From the NCBI GenBank assembly GCA_021793595.1, contig JAJYSL010000063.1:1-20653 (forward strand): 20,653 nucleotides of DNA, given 5' to 3'. Source of the DNA: Acidobacteriota bacterium. GTDB lineage: Bacteria > Acidobacteriota > Terriglobia > Terriglobales > Acidobacteriaceae. Below are positions 8,201 through 15,264 of this stretch, piece by piece (the first letter of the stretch is position 1; the number at the start of each line of letters is the position of its first letter). The notes under the pieces are model-generated. The model was not told where the DNA came from and did no database searches. It worked only from the letters and a program-made list of their open reading frames with translations. Position numbers and translations under genes: made by a program.

Positions 8201-8548
8201 CTGTTCTTCGGGCCCGTGATCCTCGGCTCTCCGAAAAAGTGGTTCAATCCAGGCGCATTCCTGGCGCCGCCCGATGGAAGCGGCTTCTACGGAAACCTTG
8301 GGAGAAACACATTGACAGGGCCCGGACTCGCGACGTGGGATCTGTCGTTCCTGAAAAATACACCAATTCGCGGACGAGCATCGACGGAGTTTCGAGCCGA
8401 GCTATTCAACGTGCTGAATCGTGCGAATTTCAACACGCCGAACCCGGTGGTGTTTACTCCGACAGGGGTTTCGCCAACCGCGGGCGTGATCACCAGCACC
8501 TCGACGACCTCGCGCCAGATTCAACTTGCAGTCAAGCTGCGGTGGTGA
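5216..8548 (+). CDS. TonB-dependent receptor, Oar-like, with carboxypeptidase-regulatory-like domain
   Basis: This is an outer-membrane beta-barrel of 1110 residues. The start is set by AAGGAG at 5203-5208. A signal peptide covers about residues 20-43 (hydrophobic FGLLILALLC, then PLPGRAQ). A carboxypeptidase-D-regulatory-like beta-sandwich follows at about 46-131 (SLSGTITDPSGAAVSGATV, GRYQIFALAVGEYEIDV). The plug domain comes next (NLPLNGRSYDELLTLNPGI, FLLNGVEFSG, YGAEYGKRPGAQVLIVTRSG), then a long barrel. The last residues, IQLAVKLRW, end in an aromatic residue as expected for barrel insertion by Bam. Receptors of this type are strongly expanded in Acidobacteriota and are thought to import glycans, peptides or other large nutrients. 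The ligand cannot be inferred here. It seems to be a single-gene unit with its own promoter and terminator, and no SusD-like partner is adjacent. Confidence 0.95.
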   Translation: MEAASQIAPAVSLEKTGFIARWMVRAFGLLILALLCPLPGRAQVTASLSGTITDPSGAAVSGATVTARDVNTEALRSDVTNAKGRYQIFALAVGEYEIDVKKSGFVEAIRAGIHLAVGQAAAVDVQLRVGNVNQQVVVHADVPLVNVNPGDISGLVGEQQIQNLPLNGRSYDELLTLNPGIVNFTSEKTGGVGVSNSTVGNNFATSGNRPQQNLFLLNGVEFSGAAENNMQPGGVSQQLLGVDAVRQFNVLRDSYGAEYGKRPGAQVLIVTRSGTNQVHGSVYEFLRNNAFDAPNYFDQGSAPPFQRNQFGGAVGGPLQRKKTFLFGNYEGLRQHLHQTGVDLVPDANARQGLLPCKLVTPAPSPCPPSGLVDVGLAPGVAPLFALWPTPTPNAPDYGGIAVAYNNPLQTIRDDFGTIRLDRTFSQNDTFSSVYTIDDSADVTPTSTNLYSTDLEGLREQVLSLDEIRVFTPRLLNTARAGFTRASYFFTGEPTPGTAAANLPGFVDGHPVGAVVVGGSAAANSAAQVSLAGSNIGSNLHITRNLFTYEDRVTWTKGRHEFSFGGWFQRLQSNEDLALSQYGQATFTGLQQFLSGSIGTFLYDPAPTEMNWRSWLGALYAQDVIRVTPKLMLSLGFRDEFTTGWNEAHGRAANFVFVNNVIQTQPRIADSAFTVNNAKFLPQPRIGLAWTPFGYGTVLRAGFGMYNDLQDALGYRMDQNAPFNPSYGISALPVSDLPLPISPVPAKAKVLPAGVQPDMKTPTLISYSLGIEQELSANTVLRLGYVGSHGYHEIVSLDDNEPTPTVCPGSRCPINYPANFPAPLADATIPAGTYYIPAGTPLANPVLGAAWSWFSVGTSSYNALQADLTHRYSNGLALRGVYTWSKALDDGDSLNATTAGNAPGLVSNPFDLRADRGLATYDVRNLGVISATYDLPFGYGNRYLRHASGIQNTLFGGWTANSIMTLQSGFPFTPQLSYNPSNNGDTKNPVRPFVNPLFFGPVILGSPKKWFNPGAFLAPPDGSGFYGNLGRNTLTGPGLATWDLSFLKNTPIRGRASTEFRAELFNVLNRANFNTPNPVVFTPTGVSPTAGVITSTSTTSRQIQLAVKLRW

Positions 8549-8573
8549 TCGATCGAAAGTGATCTGCGTACTC

Positions 8574-8602
8574 CAGGTCGCATTCTTGAGACCTGCTTTT
8601 GT
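8574..8602 (+). terminator. Intrinsic terminator after the TonB receptor
   Basis: CAGGTC (8574-8579) pairs with GACCTG (8590-8595) over a 10-nt loop, followed by CTTTTGTT. It lies 26 nt after the stop codon. The stem is only 6 bp but the U-rich tail is right. Confidence 0.6.
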
Positions 8603-8611
8603 TGGATATTT

Positions 8612-8833
8612 TTACTCACGGCTGTCAGCTATTGGAGATGGCTGTAACACATCCTGGGGATTGAACCTCTGAAGTACCCGTAACATGGAGGTTCTCTCGA
8701 AATGGGTAACACTGAAAATCTGTAGAAGTGGGTAGAGGCTGACCTCCATGCCTCGGCCTTCGCCAATGATCACCGCCAGGACATAGACCGAGACTGCGAT
8801 CCATATCTGTGTTTTGACCGCGTTCCCGCTGCT
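8612..8833 (-). pseudogene. IS4-type transposase remnant, C-terminal part
   Basis: The minus-strand frame encodes NAVKTQIWIAVSVYVL (from about 8824 downward), then LYPLLQIFSVTHFERTSML, and stops with TAA at 8614-8612. The segment matches the end of IS4-family DDE transposases, where N-A-V-K-T-Q-I-W-I-A is a well-known signature followed by L-x-I-L-Q-I-L-S-x-T-x-F-E-K. The natural C-terminus seems kept. Everything upstream (N-terminal and catalytic domain) is missing: beyond about 8834 the frame loses similarity and the IS1380-like fragment begins on the other strand. Non-functional. Family assignment is from motif memory, not a search. Confidence 0.7.
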
Positions 8834-8835
8834 CC

Positions 8836-9155
8836 CAGCCATGCTGGCGGAGATGGACGTGGTGCTGGCGGATGAATTTCGGGACGGGAATGTGCCGACG
8901 ATGATGGCTCCGTTGGCGGTGGCGAAACGAGCCTTGGCTGCGCCGTCCAAGATGGTGACGAGTTACTTCCATCCGGGCGATTCGGCCAGCGACGAGAGGG
9001 AATTGCTCCACTGGTTGCGAGACGAGAATCGCGCCGAGGTGGATTTCGTTCTGGAAGGGAACTCCGCGCATAAAGACACGCAGCCCTTGCGCCATGTGAT
9101 GATTCGCATTCGTCCGCGGCCAGCTGCAGATCGTAAATTGAGTTCCATATGTTAA
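8836..9155 (+). pseudogene. IS1380-type transposase remnant with internal deletion
   Basis: The open frame (ATG at 8814 or 8841) carries VLADEFRDGNVP, APLAVAKRALAA, SYFHPGDSASDERELLHWLR and, shortly after, SAHKDTQPLRHVMIRIRPR. These are successive blocks of IS1380-family DDE transposases; the GDSA block carries a catalytic aspartate. In intact ~430-residue members the GDSA block and the KDTQPLR block are well separated. Here they are only ~20 residues apart, indicating an internal deletion near ENRAE. The N-terminal third and the C-terminal end are also gone. It abuts the IS4 remnant at about 8834. It could still be predicted as a 113-residue hypothetical protein, but I regard it as debris. 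Confidence 0.65.
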
Positions 9156-9169
9156 TCTGAGCCGTAGCG

Positions 9170-9520
9170 ATGGGCAGTGGCGGCTCCTTACGTAGTGATG
9201 CACCGGACAGGCCCTCCTGGGTCCAGAGGGTCATTGCGTGTCTGTTGCTTATTCTCGCGGTCATAGTCATCGTCAATCCGCTCTGGGAATGTCATGATCA
9301 CCTCGACAGTCTCAGGCATCTCGGCCCTCATGGCATCCTGATGATCATGCTTTCGGTTGCTTGTGCAGGACTCTGTCTCTTGAAGTCCATGCGCTGGCTT
9401 TCGCTGAGTGTCTTGTATTCCATCCTGCAAAGTTTGCAGACCTTTGCCGTCGTTCCGCTTGTATCGGACAAGCCCCTCTGTGCCACGGCCTCCGAGTTGC
9501 CCCTGCCACTCCGAATCTAG
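9170..9520 (+). CDS. Small membrane protein heading the efflux operon
   Basis: This is a 116-residue protein of unknown family. A hydrophilic N-terminus (~17 residues) is followed by a transmembrane helix at about 18-37 (VIACLLLILAVIVIVNPLW) and a short loop rich in Cys and His (C41, H42, H44, H50, H54 in ECHDHLDSLRHLGPHG). A second helix lies at about 56-72 and a third hydrophobic segment at about 77-98. The protein probably sits in the inner membrane. It precedes the adaptor gene by 114 nt on the same strand, as small accessory genes do in metal-efflux operons, but it resembles no CzcI, CusF or YnfA type that I recognise. The Cys/His loop is compatible with metal sensing or binding, which is inference. 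The ATG at 9170 lacks a clear ribosome binding site, so the exact start is uncertain. Confidence 0.65.
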   Translation: MGSGGSLRSDAPDRPSWVQRVIACLLLILAVIVIVNPLWECHDHLDSLRHLGPHGILMIMLSVACAGLCLLKSMRWLSLSVLYSILQSLQTFAVVPLVSDKPLCATASELPLPLRI

Positions 9521-9634
9521 CCATTCTTAGTACCCCTGCGTCTGATTGCGGTCCCTATCCGCGATGCACGGTCGTTCTTACGTGCCCGGATGCTTGCGCG
9601 ACACATCGCTTCGCATTGCGACAGGTGCTTAAAG

Positions 9635-10726
9635 ATGACGACCAACGTTTCATTCCATCGCAGTATGCGGCGGGCATCAGCCCTCTGCCAGTTGCTCAGA
9701 AGCATACCTGCAGCAGCGGTTGTGTTGATCGCTGCTGCTACGGCTGCTGCCGGCCAGGCACCCGATGCAGACGCAGTCGCCGTGCAACTTCACGCTGTCA
9801 CCCCCCACCTGGTTGCATACGCCCAGGTTGAGCCCATCGGTGTGCTGCCATTGGAGGCTGCGGAAACGGGCGTAGTTGAGGGGCTGAAGGTTCTCCCCGG
9901 CGCGCCTGTCCGCGCGGGAGAAGAACTGGCTCGGCTGAGCGGCCCCGGCATACAAACCCTGCTAATGCAGGGCGAGGCCGATGTTCGCAGCGCCCGGTCT
10001 CAGCTCGATGCCACTCGGAAGTTGCTAGCCATCGAACGCCAACAACTGCCTTCTCACCTGAGCACCCGACAGGCGGTCCATCAGGCTGAAGCGGCTGAAG
10101 CTCAGGCGCAAACAGTTTTGGATAACGCGCAATCCAGACTTCGAGCGGTGCGTCAGTGGATGACGCTGTCGGCGCCGGACGACGGCATGGTGCTTGCGCT
10201 CAACAGCGCAGACGGCCAATTGGTAACCGCCGGCCAGACGGTGCTTACATTGCTGACGGCCAACCGCTTATGGCTCAGGGCGGTCTACTACGGTGCAGAC
10301 CTGGCGGCGATCCGACTTGGTATGACGGGCAGATTTGCGCCGACAGATGGAGGCAAACCGATTCCAGTCCGAGTCAGTTCGGTCCCCGGAACACTCGCGG
10401 CCGGTGGCGGCGAATCCGTCGCCTTGCTTCCTCTCCAGGCCAGAACCACATGGCTCAACGGCGAAGCCGGCACGGTCACCCTTGACATGCCGTCGCGCCG
10501 GCTAATCGCTGTTCCGACTCGAGCGCTCATTCTGAATCAGGGCAAATGGTGGGTCATGATCCACACTGACAAGGGCGATCGTCCCCAGGCAGTCGTACCG
10601 GGTCCGACAGAAGGCTGGGAGACCTTTCTCGAGAGCGGGCTTGCGCCGGGCATGAAGGTCGTCGTTAATAATGCCTACCTGCTCTTTCACTCAGGTATTT
10701 CCGAACAGTACCAGATTCCGGACTAA
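9635..10726 (+). CDS. RND efflux periplasmic adaptor (membrane fusion protein, HlyD/CusB class)
   Basis: The adaptor links the inner-membrane pump to the outer-membrane channel. ATG 9635 is preferred over 9590 because AGGTG (9623-9627) lies 7 nt upstream and an N-terminal signal peptide follows (hydrophobic AAAVVLIAAATAAAGQA). The 363-residue product shows the usual order: first lipoyl half (GVVEGLKVLPGAPVRAGEELARL), a helical coiled-coil hairpin at about 105-165 (Ala/Gln/Leu-rich), second lipoyl half (LSAPDDGMVLALNSADGQLVTAGQTVL), beta barrel, and a membrane-proximal domain ending near GLAPGMKVVVNNAYLLF. No His- or Met-rich metal site is visible, unlike many CusB or CzcB proteins. It is 5 nt before the permease gene and surely cotranscribed with it. 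Confidence 0.92.
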   Translation: MTTNVSFHRSMRRASALCQLLRSIPAAAVVLIAAATAAAGQAPDADAVAVQLHAVTPHLVAYAQVEPIGVLPLEAAETGVVEGLKVLPGAPVRAGEELARLSGPGIQTLLMQGEADVRSARSQLDATRKLLAIERQQLPSHLSTRQAVHQAEAAEAQAQTVLDNAQSRLRAVRQWMTLSAPDDGMVLALNSADGQLVTAGQTVLTLLTANRLWLRAVYYGADLAAIRLGMTGRFAPTDGGKPIPVRVSSVPGTLAAGGGESVALLPLQARTTWLNGEAGTVTLDMPSRRLIAVPTRALILNQGKWWVMIHTDKGDRPQAVVPGPTEGWETFLESGLAPGMKVVVNNAYLLFHSGISEQYQIPD

Positions 10727-10731
10727 TACCC

Positions 10732-13700
10732 GTGGAAGAGAAAAACACATTCCGCCGTGTGCTGATGCAGCCTTTGCTGTGGATCCTTATCTATAGCTCT
10801 CTGGTTCTCTACGGGCTGTATGCCTTCTGGAAAATTCCAGTCGAAGTCCTGCCACGGTTCAACTTTCCGGAGATCAGCATCATCACGCACCAGGCCGGAG
10901 CGACCGCCTCGGAACTGGAATCGCAGATCACCTGGCCGATTGAAGGCGAGGTGATGTCCCTGCCCAATCTGGTGGATGTGCGCTCCAGCATGGGGAATGG
11001 GACCGTCGAGACCGATATTCGTTTCCGCGAAGGCACTGACCCGCAGCAGGACCTGATGGCGGTCAATGGCGCCATTGATCGCGCGCGCGCGAAAATTCCA
11101 GCTTCTGCGAATCCATTTGCTGAGATCATGGGCACAGGGATCAACGAAGTGGCGGACTACAGCCTGGAAATCCCCTCTGAAGACACCCCAGCAAATGTCC
11201 AGCGAACGGTCCTCGCGAATATCGTTCCTGCCCTTCGTGCGTTGCCCGGCGTTTATCGGGTTGAGGTATATGGAGCAGGACAGGAGGCACTGTGGGTCCA
11301 GCCGGACCTTGCGGCGATGTACAGGTACGGAGTCTCCATCACTTCGTTGCTCAGTACGCTTCAGCAGCAGGTTGTCCTTGATCCTGGCGGCTATGTGACA
11401 CAGGGACATCAGGACCTCTTTATCGAGATTCGCAGTCTGCCGACCCATATTCGGGAACTGGAACAAATTCCTGTGACCGGGCCCACCGGGCCAATTCCAT
11501 TGCACAATCTGGCGCGGATCGTCCGGGCGCCCGTACCCATTCTGAACGCCGCGTTACTGGATCGCCGTCCCAGCGTTGCGCTGGTTGTCTTTAAACAGCC
11601 CGGTGCATCCACGATACCTGTAGACGAGAGTGTGCAAAGAACGCTGTCTGAAAACCTGAGGCAACTGCCGCCCGGCGTAAAGTGGATCAGCATCTACGAT
11701 CAGGGGCATCTGGTCCACAGCGTAGGGGCAGACCTTGGGAGGAACCTGCTCATTGGCGGCGTACTCGCCATCGCGGTCCTGCTCTGGGTTCTCGGCGGCG
11801 GGCGAGGAATCTGGATTCTGGCGCTCAGTATTCCTTTATCCGTGCTGCTAGGCATCGCCGGCTTGTATGCAACCGGCCAGAGCCTCAACCTGATGACCCT
11901 GGGCGCTCTGACGATCGCGGTCGGATTGCTAAGCGACGACGGCATTATCGTGCTCGAGAGCATCTACCACCGATGGGAACAGGGAGACGAACACTGGCCG
12001 GGGATCGCTCGCGGTCTGAGGGACATTGTGGGCCCCGATGTTACGGGAACGCTCACCACCGTGTCCGTGTTCGTTCCACTGCTCTTTGTCGGCGGTCTCG
12101 CAGGACTCTTCTTTATTCCCTTTGCGTTGGCGATGGCGCTCTCGCTTCTTGCATCACTGCTGATTTCGATCAGTCTGATTCCTCTGAGCCTGGGTCTTCT
12201 CAAGGCGAACGCTCGTACCTTTCCAAGCACCGCGGGCAAGGCACTCGATTCTCTGCGAAGACAGAATGAAAGACTCTTCCAGGCGGTTGCAAGATTTCCC
12301 AAACTCAGTCTGGCCACATGTGCCGTTTTGCTGGTGCTGAGTCTGGCTGGGCTGCTTCTGGTGCCAATCAATTTCCTGCCGCTGCCTAACGAAGGGGTGT
12401 TGCTCGAAAGCTTCACTCTCCCGCCCGGCAGTTCCATGCTGGAAACGGAGAGCGCGGTCATGAGCATGACACGGCGCATGCAGGCAGACCCGGCCGTAGA
12501 GCACGTATTTGTTCGCATCGGCTCACCCTCGACAGGAATTTATACCGAGCCGGCATACGCCGGGGAAATTCAGGTCACTCTCAAGCCTGACATGAACATG
12601 AATAGCCTCGATAGCATCAGTCACAGGCTCCTGAAGGAAAGTCAGACCGCTGGCGTCCAGTTGTCCATCGATACACCCACCATCGAGCGTGTCGGCGAAA
12701 GCCTTTCCGGGCTTCCGCAGCCCTTTGTTATCGATGTCTTCGGAAGCAGCGTCGGTGAATTGCGCAACCTCAGCGAGCAGATTGTTCGGCGGTTCCGGCC
12801 GATCCATGCGCTCACCGGCATCTTCAACAATGACGGATACCTGATCACCGAATTGCAAATCACACCAAGAACGGACGCACTTGCTGCACGGCACATGACG
12901 CCTGCGCAACTCTATGCGCAGATTACTCCGTTGCTGAACGGGGAAGTAGTGGCCGAGGTACCGGAGGGTAACGTCCCACTCGCGCTCTACCTTCGACTTG
13001 CCGACGCTCCTGATCAATCCATCGCCGCGCTGGAACGATTACCAATTCGCACGGACGCGTGGACTCCGCTGGGGCAACTGGCCGACATCCGGATGGTTCC
13101 CGCACCAAATCAGATCCGCCACATTCACGGGGCACGATCGATCGAGATTCTCGCCACACCGACAGGTCCACTGGGAAGCACAATTTCATCGGCCCGCAAA
13201 GCGCTCGCGACTTTGCATATGCCCTCCGGATACCGATTCGCCTTCGGCGGCCTGTATCCGCAACTGGAGAGTGCGGCGCTCGGTCTGGGAGCGGCGGCCA
13301 TTGCAGCCTTTGTCCTGATGATTGCCATTATGATCCTGCAGTTCGACGGACTGCTGGTGCCGGGATTGCTACTGCTGCAAATCCCGCTCGCGTTCACCGG
13401 CGGGGCCGTCGCTCTGCTGGTCAGCGGTGTTGGACTGAACGCGATCGGACTGATCGCCTTTCTGACTCTGGTGGGAATTGGCCTCAATCACGGTATCGTC
13501 TTGCTCTATCGCGCACGTCGCAACGAAACGGAAGGGATGCCGCCGGAGGAAGCCGTCCGGGAAGCCATCCACGTGCGTTTCCGCCCAATCGCGCTGACGA
13601 CTCTGACCGCCATTCTGGGTATGTTGCCCACTGCTTTGGGCTGGGGCCAGGGAGCGGCCCCGGAGCAAGGCCTGGCCGCCGTGATCCTTGGCGGTATCCT

Positions 13701-13788
13701 GTGGAGCGCCATGCTCAGCACCAATCTTCTTCCTGCGCTCTACCTGCACATGCGGCGCAAACAAGTCGCGAAGGAGGGCCTGGTATGA
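10732..13788 (+). CDS. RND efflux permease, CusA/CzcA-related but atypical
   Basis: This is the inner-membrane proton-driven pump subunit, 1018 residues, with the duplicated RND layout: TM1 at about 13-32, periplasmic porter domain, TM2-6, central loop, TM7, second porter domain, TM8-12. GTG 10732 follows the adaptor stop by 5 nt and has no ribosome binding site, so translation is probably coupled. TM4 reads AVGLLSDDGIIVLES with the two proton-relay aspartates (D402, D403), as in AcrB-type pumps rather than HME pumps. TM10 reads VGIGLNHGIVLL: the AcrB-type lysine is replaced by N919, resembling the V-L-N-G of heavy-metal pumps. In the porter loop, where metal pumps have T-D-P-M, this protein has TEPAYAGEI, so the metal-binding methionine is absent. 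Substrate is therefore uncertain. Confidence 0.93.
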   Translation: MEEKNTFRRVLMQPLLWILIYSSLVLYGLYAFWKIPVEVLPRFNFPEISIITHQAGATASELESQITWPIEGEVMSLPNLVDVRSSMGNGTVETDIRFREGTDPQQDLMAVNGAIDRARAKIPASANPFAEIMGTGINEVADYSLEIPSEDTPANVQRTVLANIVPALRALPGVYRVEVYGAGQEALWVQPDLAAMYRYGVSITSLLSTLQQQVVLDPGGYVTQGHQDLFIEIRSLPTHIRELEQIPVTGPTGPIPLHNLARIVRAPVPILNAALLDRRPSVALVVFKQPGASTIPVDESVQRTLSENLRQLPPGVKWISIYDQGHLVHSVGADLGRNLLIGGVLAIAVLLWVLGGGRGIWILALSIPLSVLLGIAGLYATGQSLNLMTLGALTIAVGLLSDDGIIVLESIYHRWEQGDEHWPGIARGLRDIVGPDVTGTLTTVSVFVPLLFVGGLAGLFFIPFALAMALSLLASLLISISLIPLSLGLLKANARTFPSTAGKALDSLRRQNERLFQAVARFPKLSLATCAVLLVLSLAGLLLVPINFLPLPNEGVLLESFTLPPGSSMLETESAVMSMTRRMQADPAVEHVFVRIGSPSTGIYTEPAYAGEIQVTLKPDMNMNSLDSISHRLLKESQTAGVQLSIDTPTIERVGESLSGLPQPFVIDVFGSSVGELRNLSEQIVRRFRPIHALTGIFNNDGYLITELQITPRTDALAARHMTPAQLYAQITPLLNGEVVAEVPEGNVPLALYLRLADAPDQSIAALERLPIRTDAWTPLGQLADIRMVPAPNQIRHIHGARSIEILATPTGPLGSTISSARKALATLHMPSGYRFAFGGLYPQLESAALGLGAAAIAAFVLMIAIMILQFDGLLVPGLLLLQIPLAFTGGAVALLVSGVGLNAIGLIAFLTLVGIGLNHGIVLLYRARRNETEGMPPEEAVREAIHVRFRPIALTTLTAILGMLPTALGWGQGAAPEQGLAAVILGGILWSAMLSTNLLPALYLHMRRKQVAKEGLV
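13771..13777 (+). promoter_or_regulatory. Shine-Dalgarno site for the outer-membrane efflux gene
   Basis: AAGGAGG lies 7 nt before ATG 13785, inside the end of the permease gene. It fixes the start of the outer-membrane gene, although the reading frame stays open back to 13059. Confidence 0.8.
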
Positions 13789-15128
13789 AGAAGCCATTTC
13801 GTCGCCGTGGGCGCATCACAGCGGCCTGCCTTCTCGGTCTAATGTTCTCGGGTTGCGCGACCTATCATCCGCACCCCTTGCCAACAGCACCCAATCTCGC
13901 GAGTGCGCCAGAGTTAACAGTACCTGCACGCCAGTTCTTGCTGCCCGGACTTCCACCCCACCCCATTTCGCCGGATGGTTTGGACGAGACAACGGTCGTT
14001 ACGCTCGCAGTCTTCGACAATCCTGGCCTGCAAGCTGCACGCCTGCAGGCCGGAATTGCAAGCGCCCAGTTGCTGCAGGCCGGATTATTGCCAGACCCGC
14101 AGTTCGGGGCCGGATTCGCCACATCGGTACTGAATTACGGCGGAGCTCTCAGCCTGAGCCAGGACATTCAAGCCATGATTACGCGTGGTGCGGCTAAGGC
14201 GGCAGCTCGAGCCGCGCAAAAACAGGTGAATCTGAATATCCTATGGCAGGAGATCCAGGTCGCCGAGAGAGCGCGGGAGTTGTTTATCCAGGTTCGCGCT
14301 AATAGTCAGCTTCAGGATGTTCTGCAAGCAAACCAGGTTTTACTTCTGAATCGCTACCATCGCGACCAGGCGGCGATGGAGCGTGGGGATGAAACTGCGG
14401 GTACTACTTCCGCGGACCTGATCCTGGTCACCGATGCGGATGCCACTCTCCGGCAGCTTCAAACCAAAGTGAACCTTACACAACATCAACTCAACGAGCT
14501 GCTTGGACTCCAGCCCGATGTCCAGCTTCATCTGATCGGCCCCGCTCAACCCCCCGCACTCACGCAGGGCCAGTTTGATGAGGCGCTCGCAGCACTTCCT
14601 CACAGACGTGCCGACCTGCTGGCGCTTGCGGTCGGATACCACAGCCAGGAGGAGAACCTGCGAAAGGCTGTTCTCGCGCAATTTCCATCGCTCAATGCGG
14701 GCGTAAACCTGGAGCGCGATCCAGTCGAGGGCGTGAATGACTTTGGTCCACAGGTGACCCTCACGCTGCCTATTTTCAATCGCAATCGAGGTCACATTGC
14801 CATCCAGCAAGCTACTCGCGAGGCACTTAGGGAAACCTATCAGGCGCAACTGGACGCCGCAGCGAGCCAGGCCGACCAAGTCTGGAAGGCAACCCGAATC
14901 ATGGCGGCGCAACTAAAAGACCTCGATGCGCAACTGCCCGTCCTGGCGAAGGCGGCGGCGGCGGCCGAACGGAGCTATCGACAAAACAATCTGAACGCAG
15001 GTCTTTATGTGAGCGTGCAATCCGATCTCCTGTCGAAGCAGGCGGAAGCAATCCACCTGCGCACGTCGCTCGACAACGCACAGTCTGCATTGAGAACTCT
15101 GCTGGGCCTGCCGTTCGCAGCCCCATAA
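13785..15128 (+). CDS. Outer-membrane efflux lipoprotein, TolC/CusC (NodT) class
   Basis: This 447-residue channel completes the tripartite pump. The start is fixed by AAGGAGG and by the ATGA overlap with the permease stop. The N-terminus has KKPFRRR, a hydrophobic segment and the lipobox FSGC, so it should be lipidated and sent to the outer membrane. Two OEP-type repeats follow: long Ala/Gln-rich helices with LQAGLLPDPQFGAGF, LNELLGLQPD and, in the second half, PQVTLTLPIFNRNRGHI, NLNAGLYVSVQSDLLSKQAEAI and SALRTLLGLP. These are standard signatures of the family. It ends the plus-strand efflux operon and converges with the minus-strand beta-propeller gene 136 bp away. Confidence 0.93.
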   Translation: MKKPFRRRGRITAACLLGLMFSGCATYHPHPLPTAPNLASAPELTVPARQFLLPGLPPHPISPDGLDETTVVTLAVFDNPGLQAARLQAGIASAQLLQAGLLPDPQFGAGFATSVLNYGGALSLSQDIQAMITRGAAKAAARAAQKQVNLNILWQEIQVAERARELFIQVRANSQLQDVLQANQVLLLNRYHRDQAAMERGDETAGTTSADLILVTDADATLRQLQTKVNLTQHQLNELLGLQPDVQLHLIGPAQPPALTQGQFDEALAALPHRRADLLALAVGYHSQEENLRKAVLAQFPSLNAGVNLERDPVEGVNDFGPQVTLTLPIFNRNRGHIAIQQATREALRETYQAQLDAAASQADQVWKATRIMAAQLKDLDAQLPVLAKAAAAAERSYRQNNLNAGLYVSVQSDLLSKQAEAIHLRTSLDNAQSALRTLLGLPFAAP

Positions 15129-15264
15129 GGTTCATGAACGCGATCGACCCCAATCTCCCCGCGAATTTCCGGCGCGATGTTTGCAGGACGGCACCTTCAT
15201 CCGCCACGTGTAGCTCCCGGAGCAGCAACTTCGCGCTTCAACCAAAGCAGTTGGCGTCTCTGAA
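15129..15264. other. Convergent intergenic region
   Basis: Two operons converge here. I see no intrinsic terminator for either strand: only an 11-bp palindrome (GCTCCCGGAGC, 15213-15223), which has no room for a hairpin loop, and weak 4-bp stems. Termination may be Rho-dependent. No convincing gene lies inside. Confidence 0.4.

Noticed and set aside
8625..9203. 192-codon minus-strand open frame across the IS region
   Set aside because: Arg/His-rich with no family pattern. Both frames with recognisable transposase blocks are in other phases or on the other strand.
9361..9831. 156-codon plus-strand frame bridging the small membrane protein and the adaptor
   Set aside because: It is Cys/Arg/Pro-rich low-quality sequence overlapping two better-supported genes in a different phase.
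13059..13784. In-frame upstream extension of the outer-membrane efflux gene
   Set aside because: It lies in another frame of the permease gene, is Arg/Pro/Gly-rich and lacks family similarity. AAGGAGG and the lipoprotein signal place the start at 13785.
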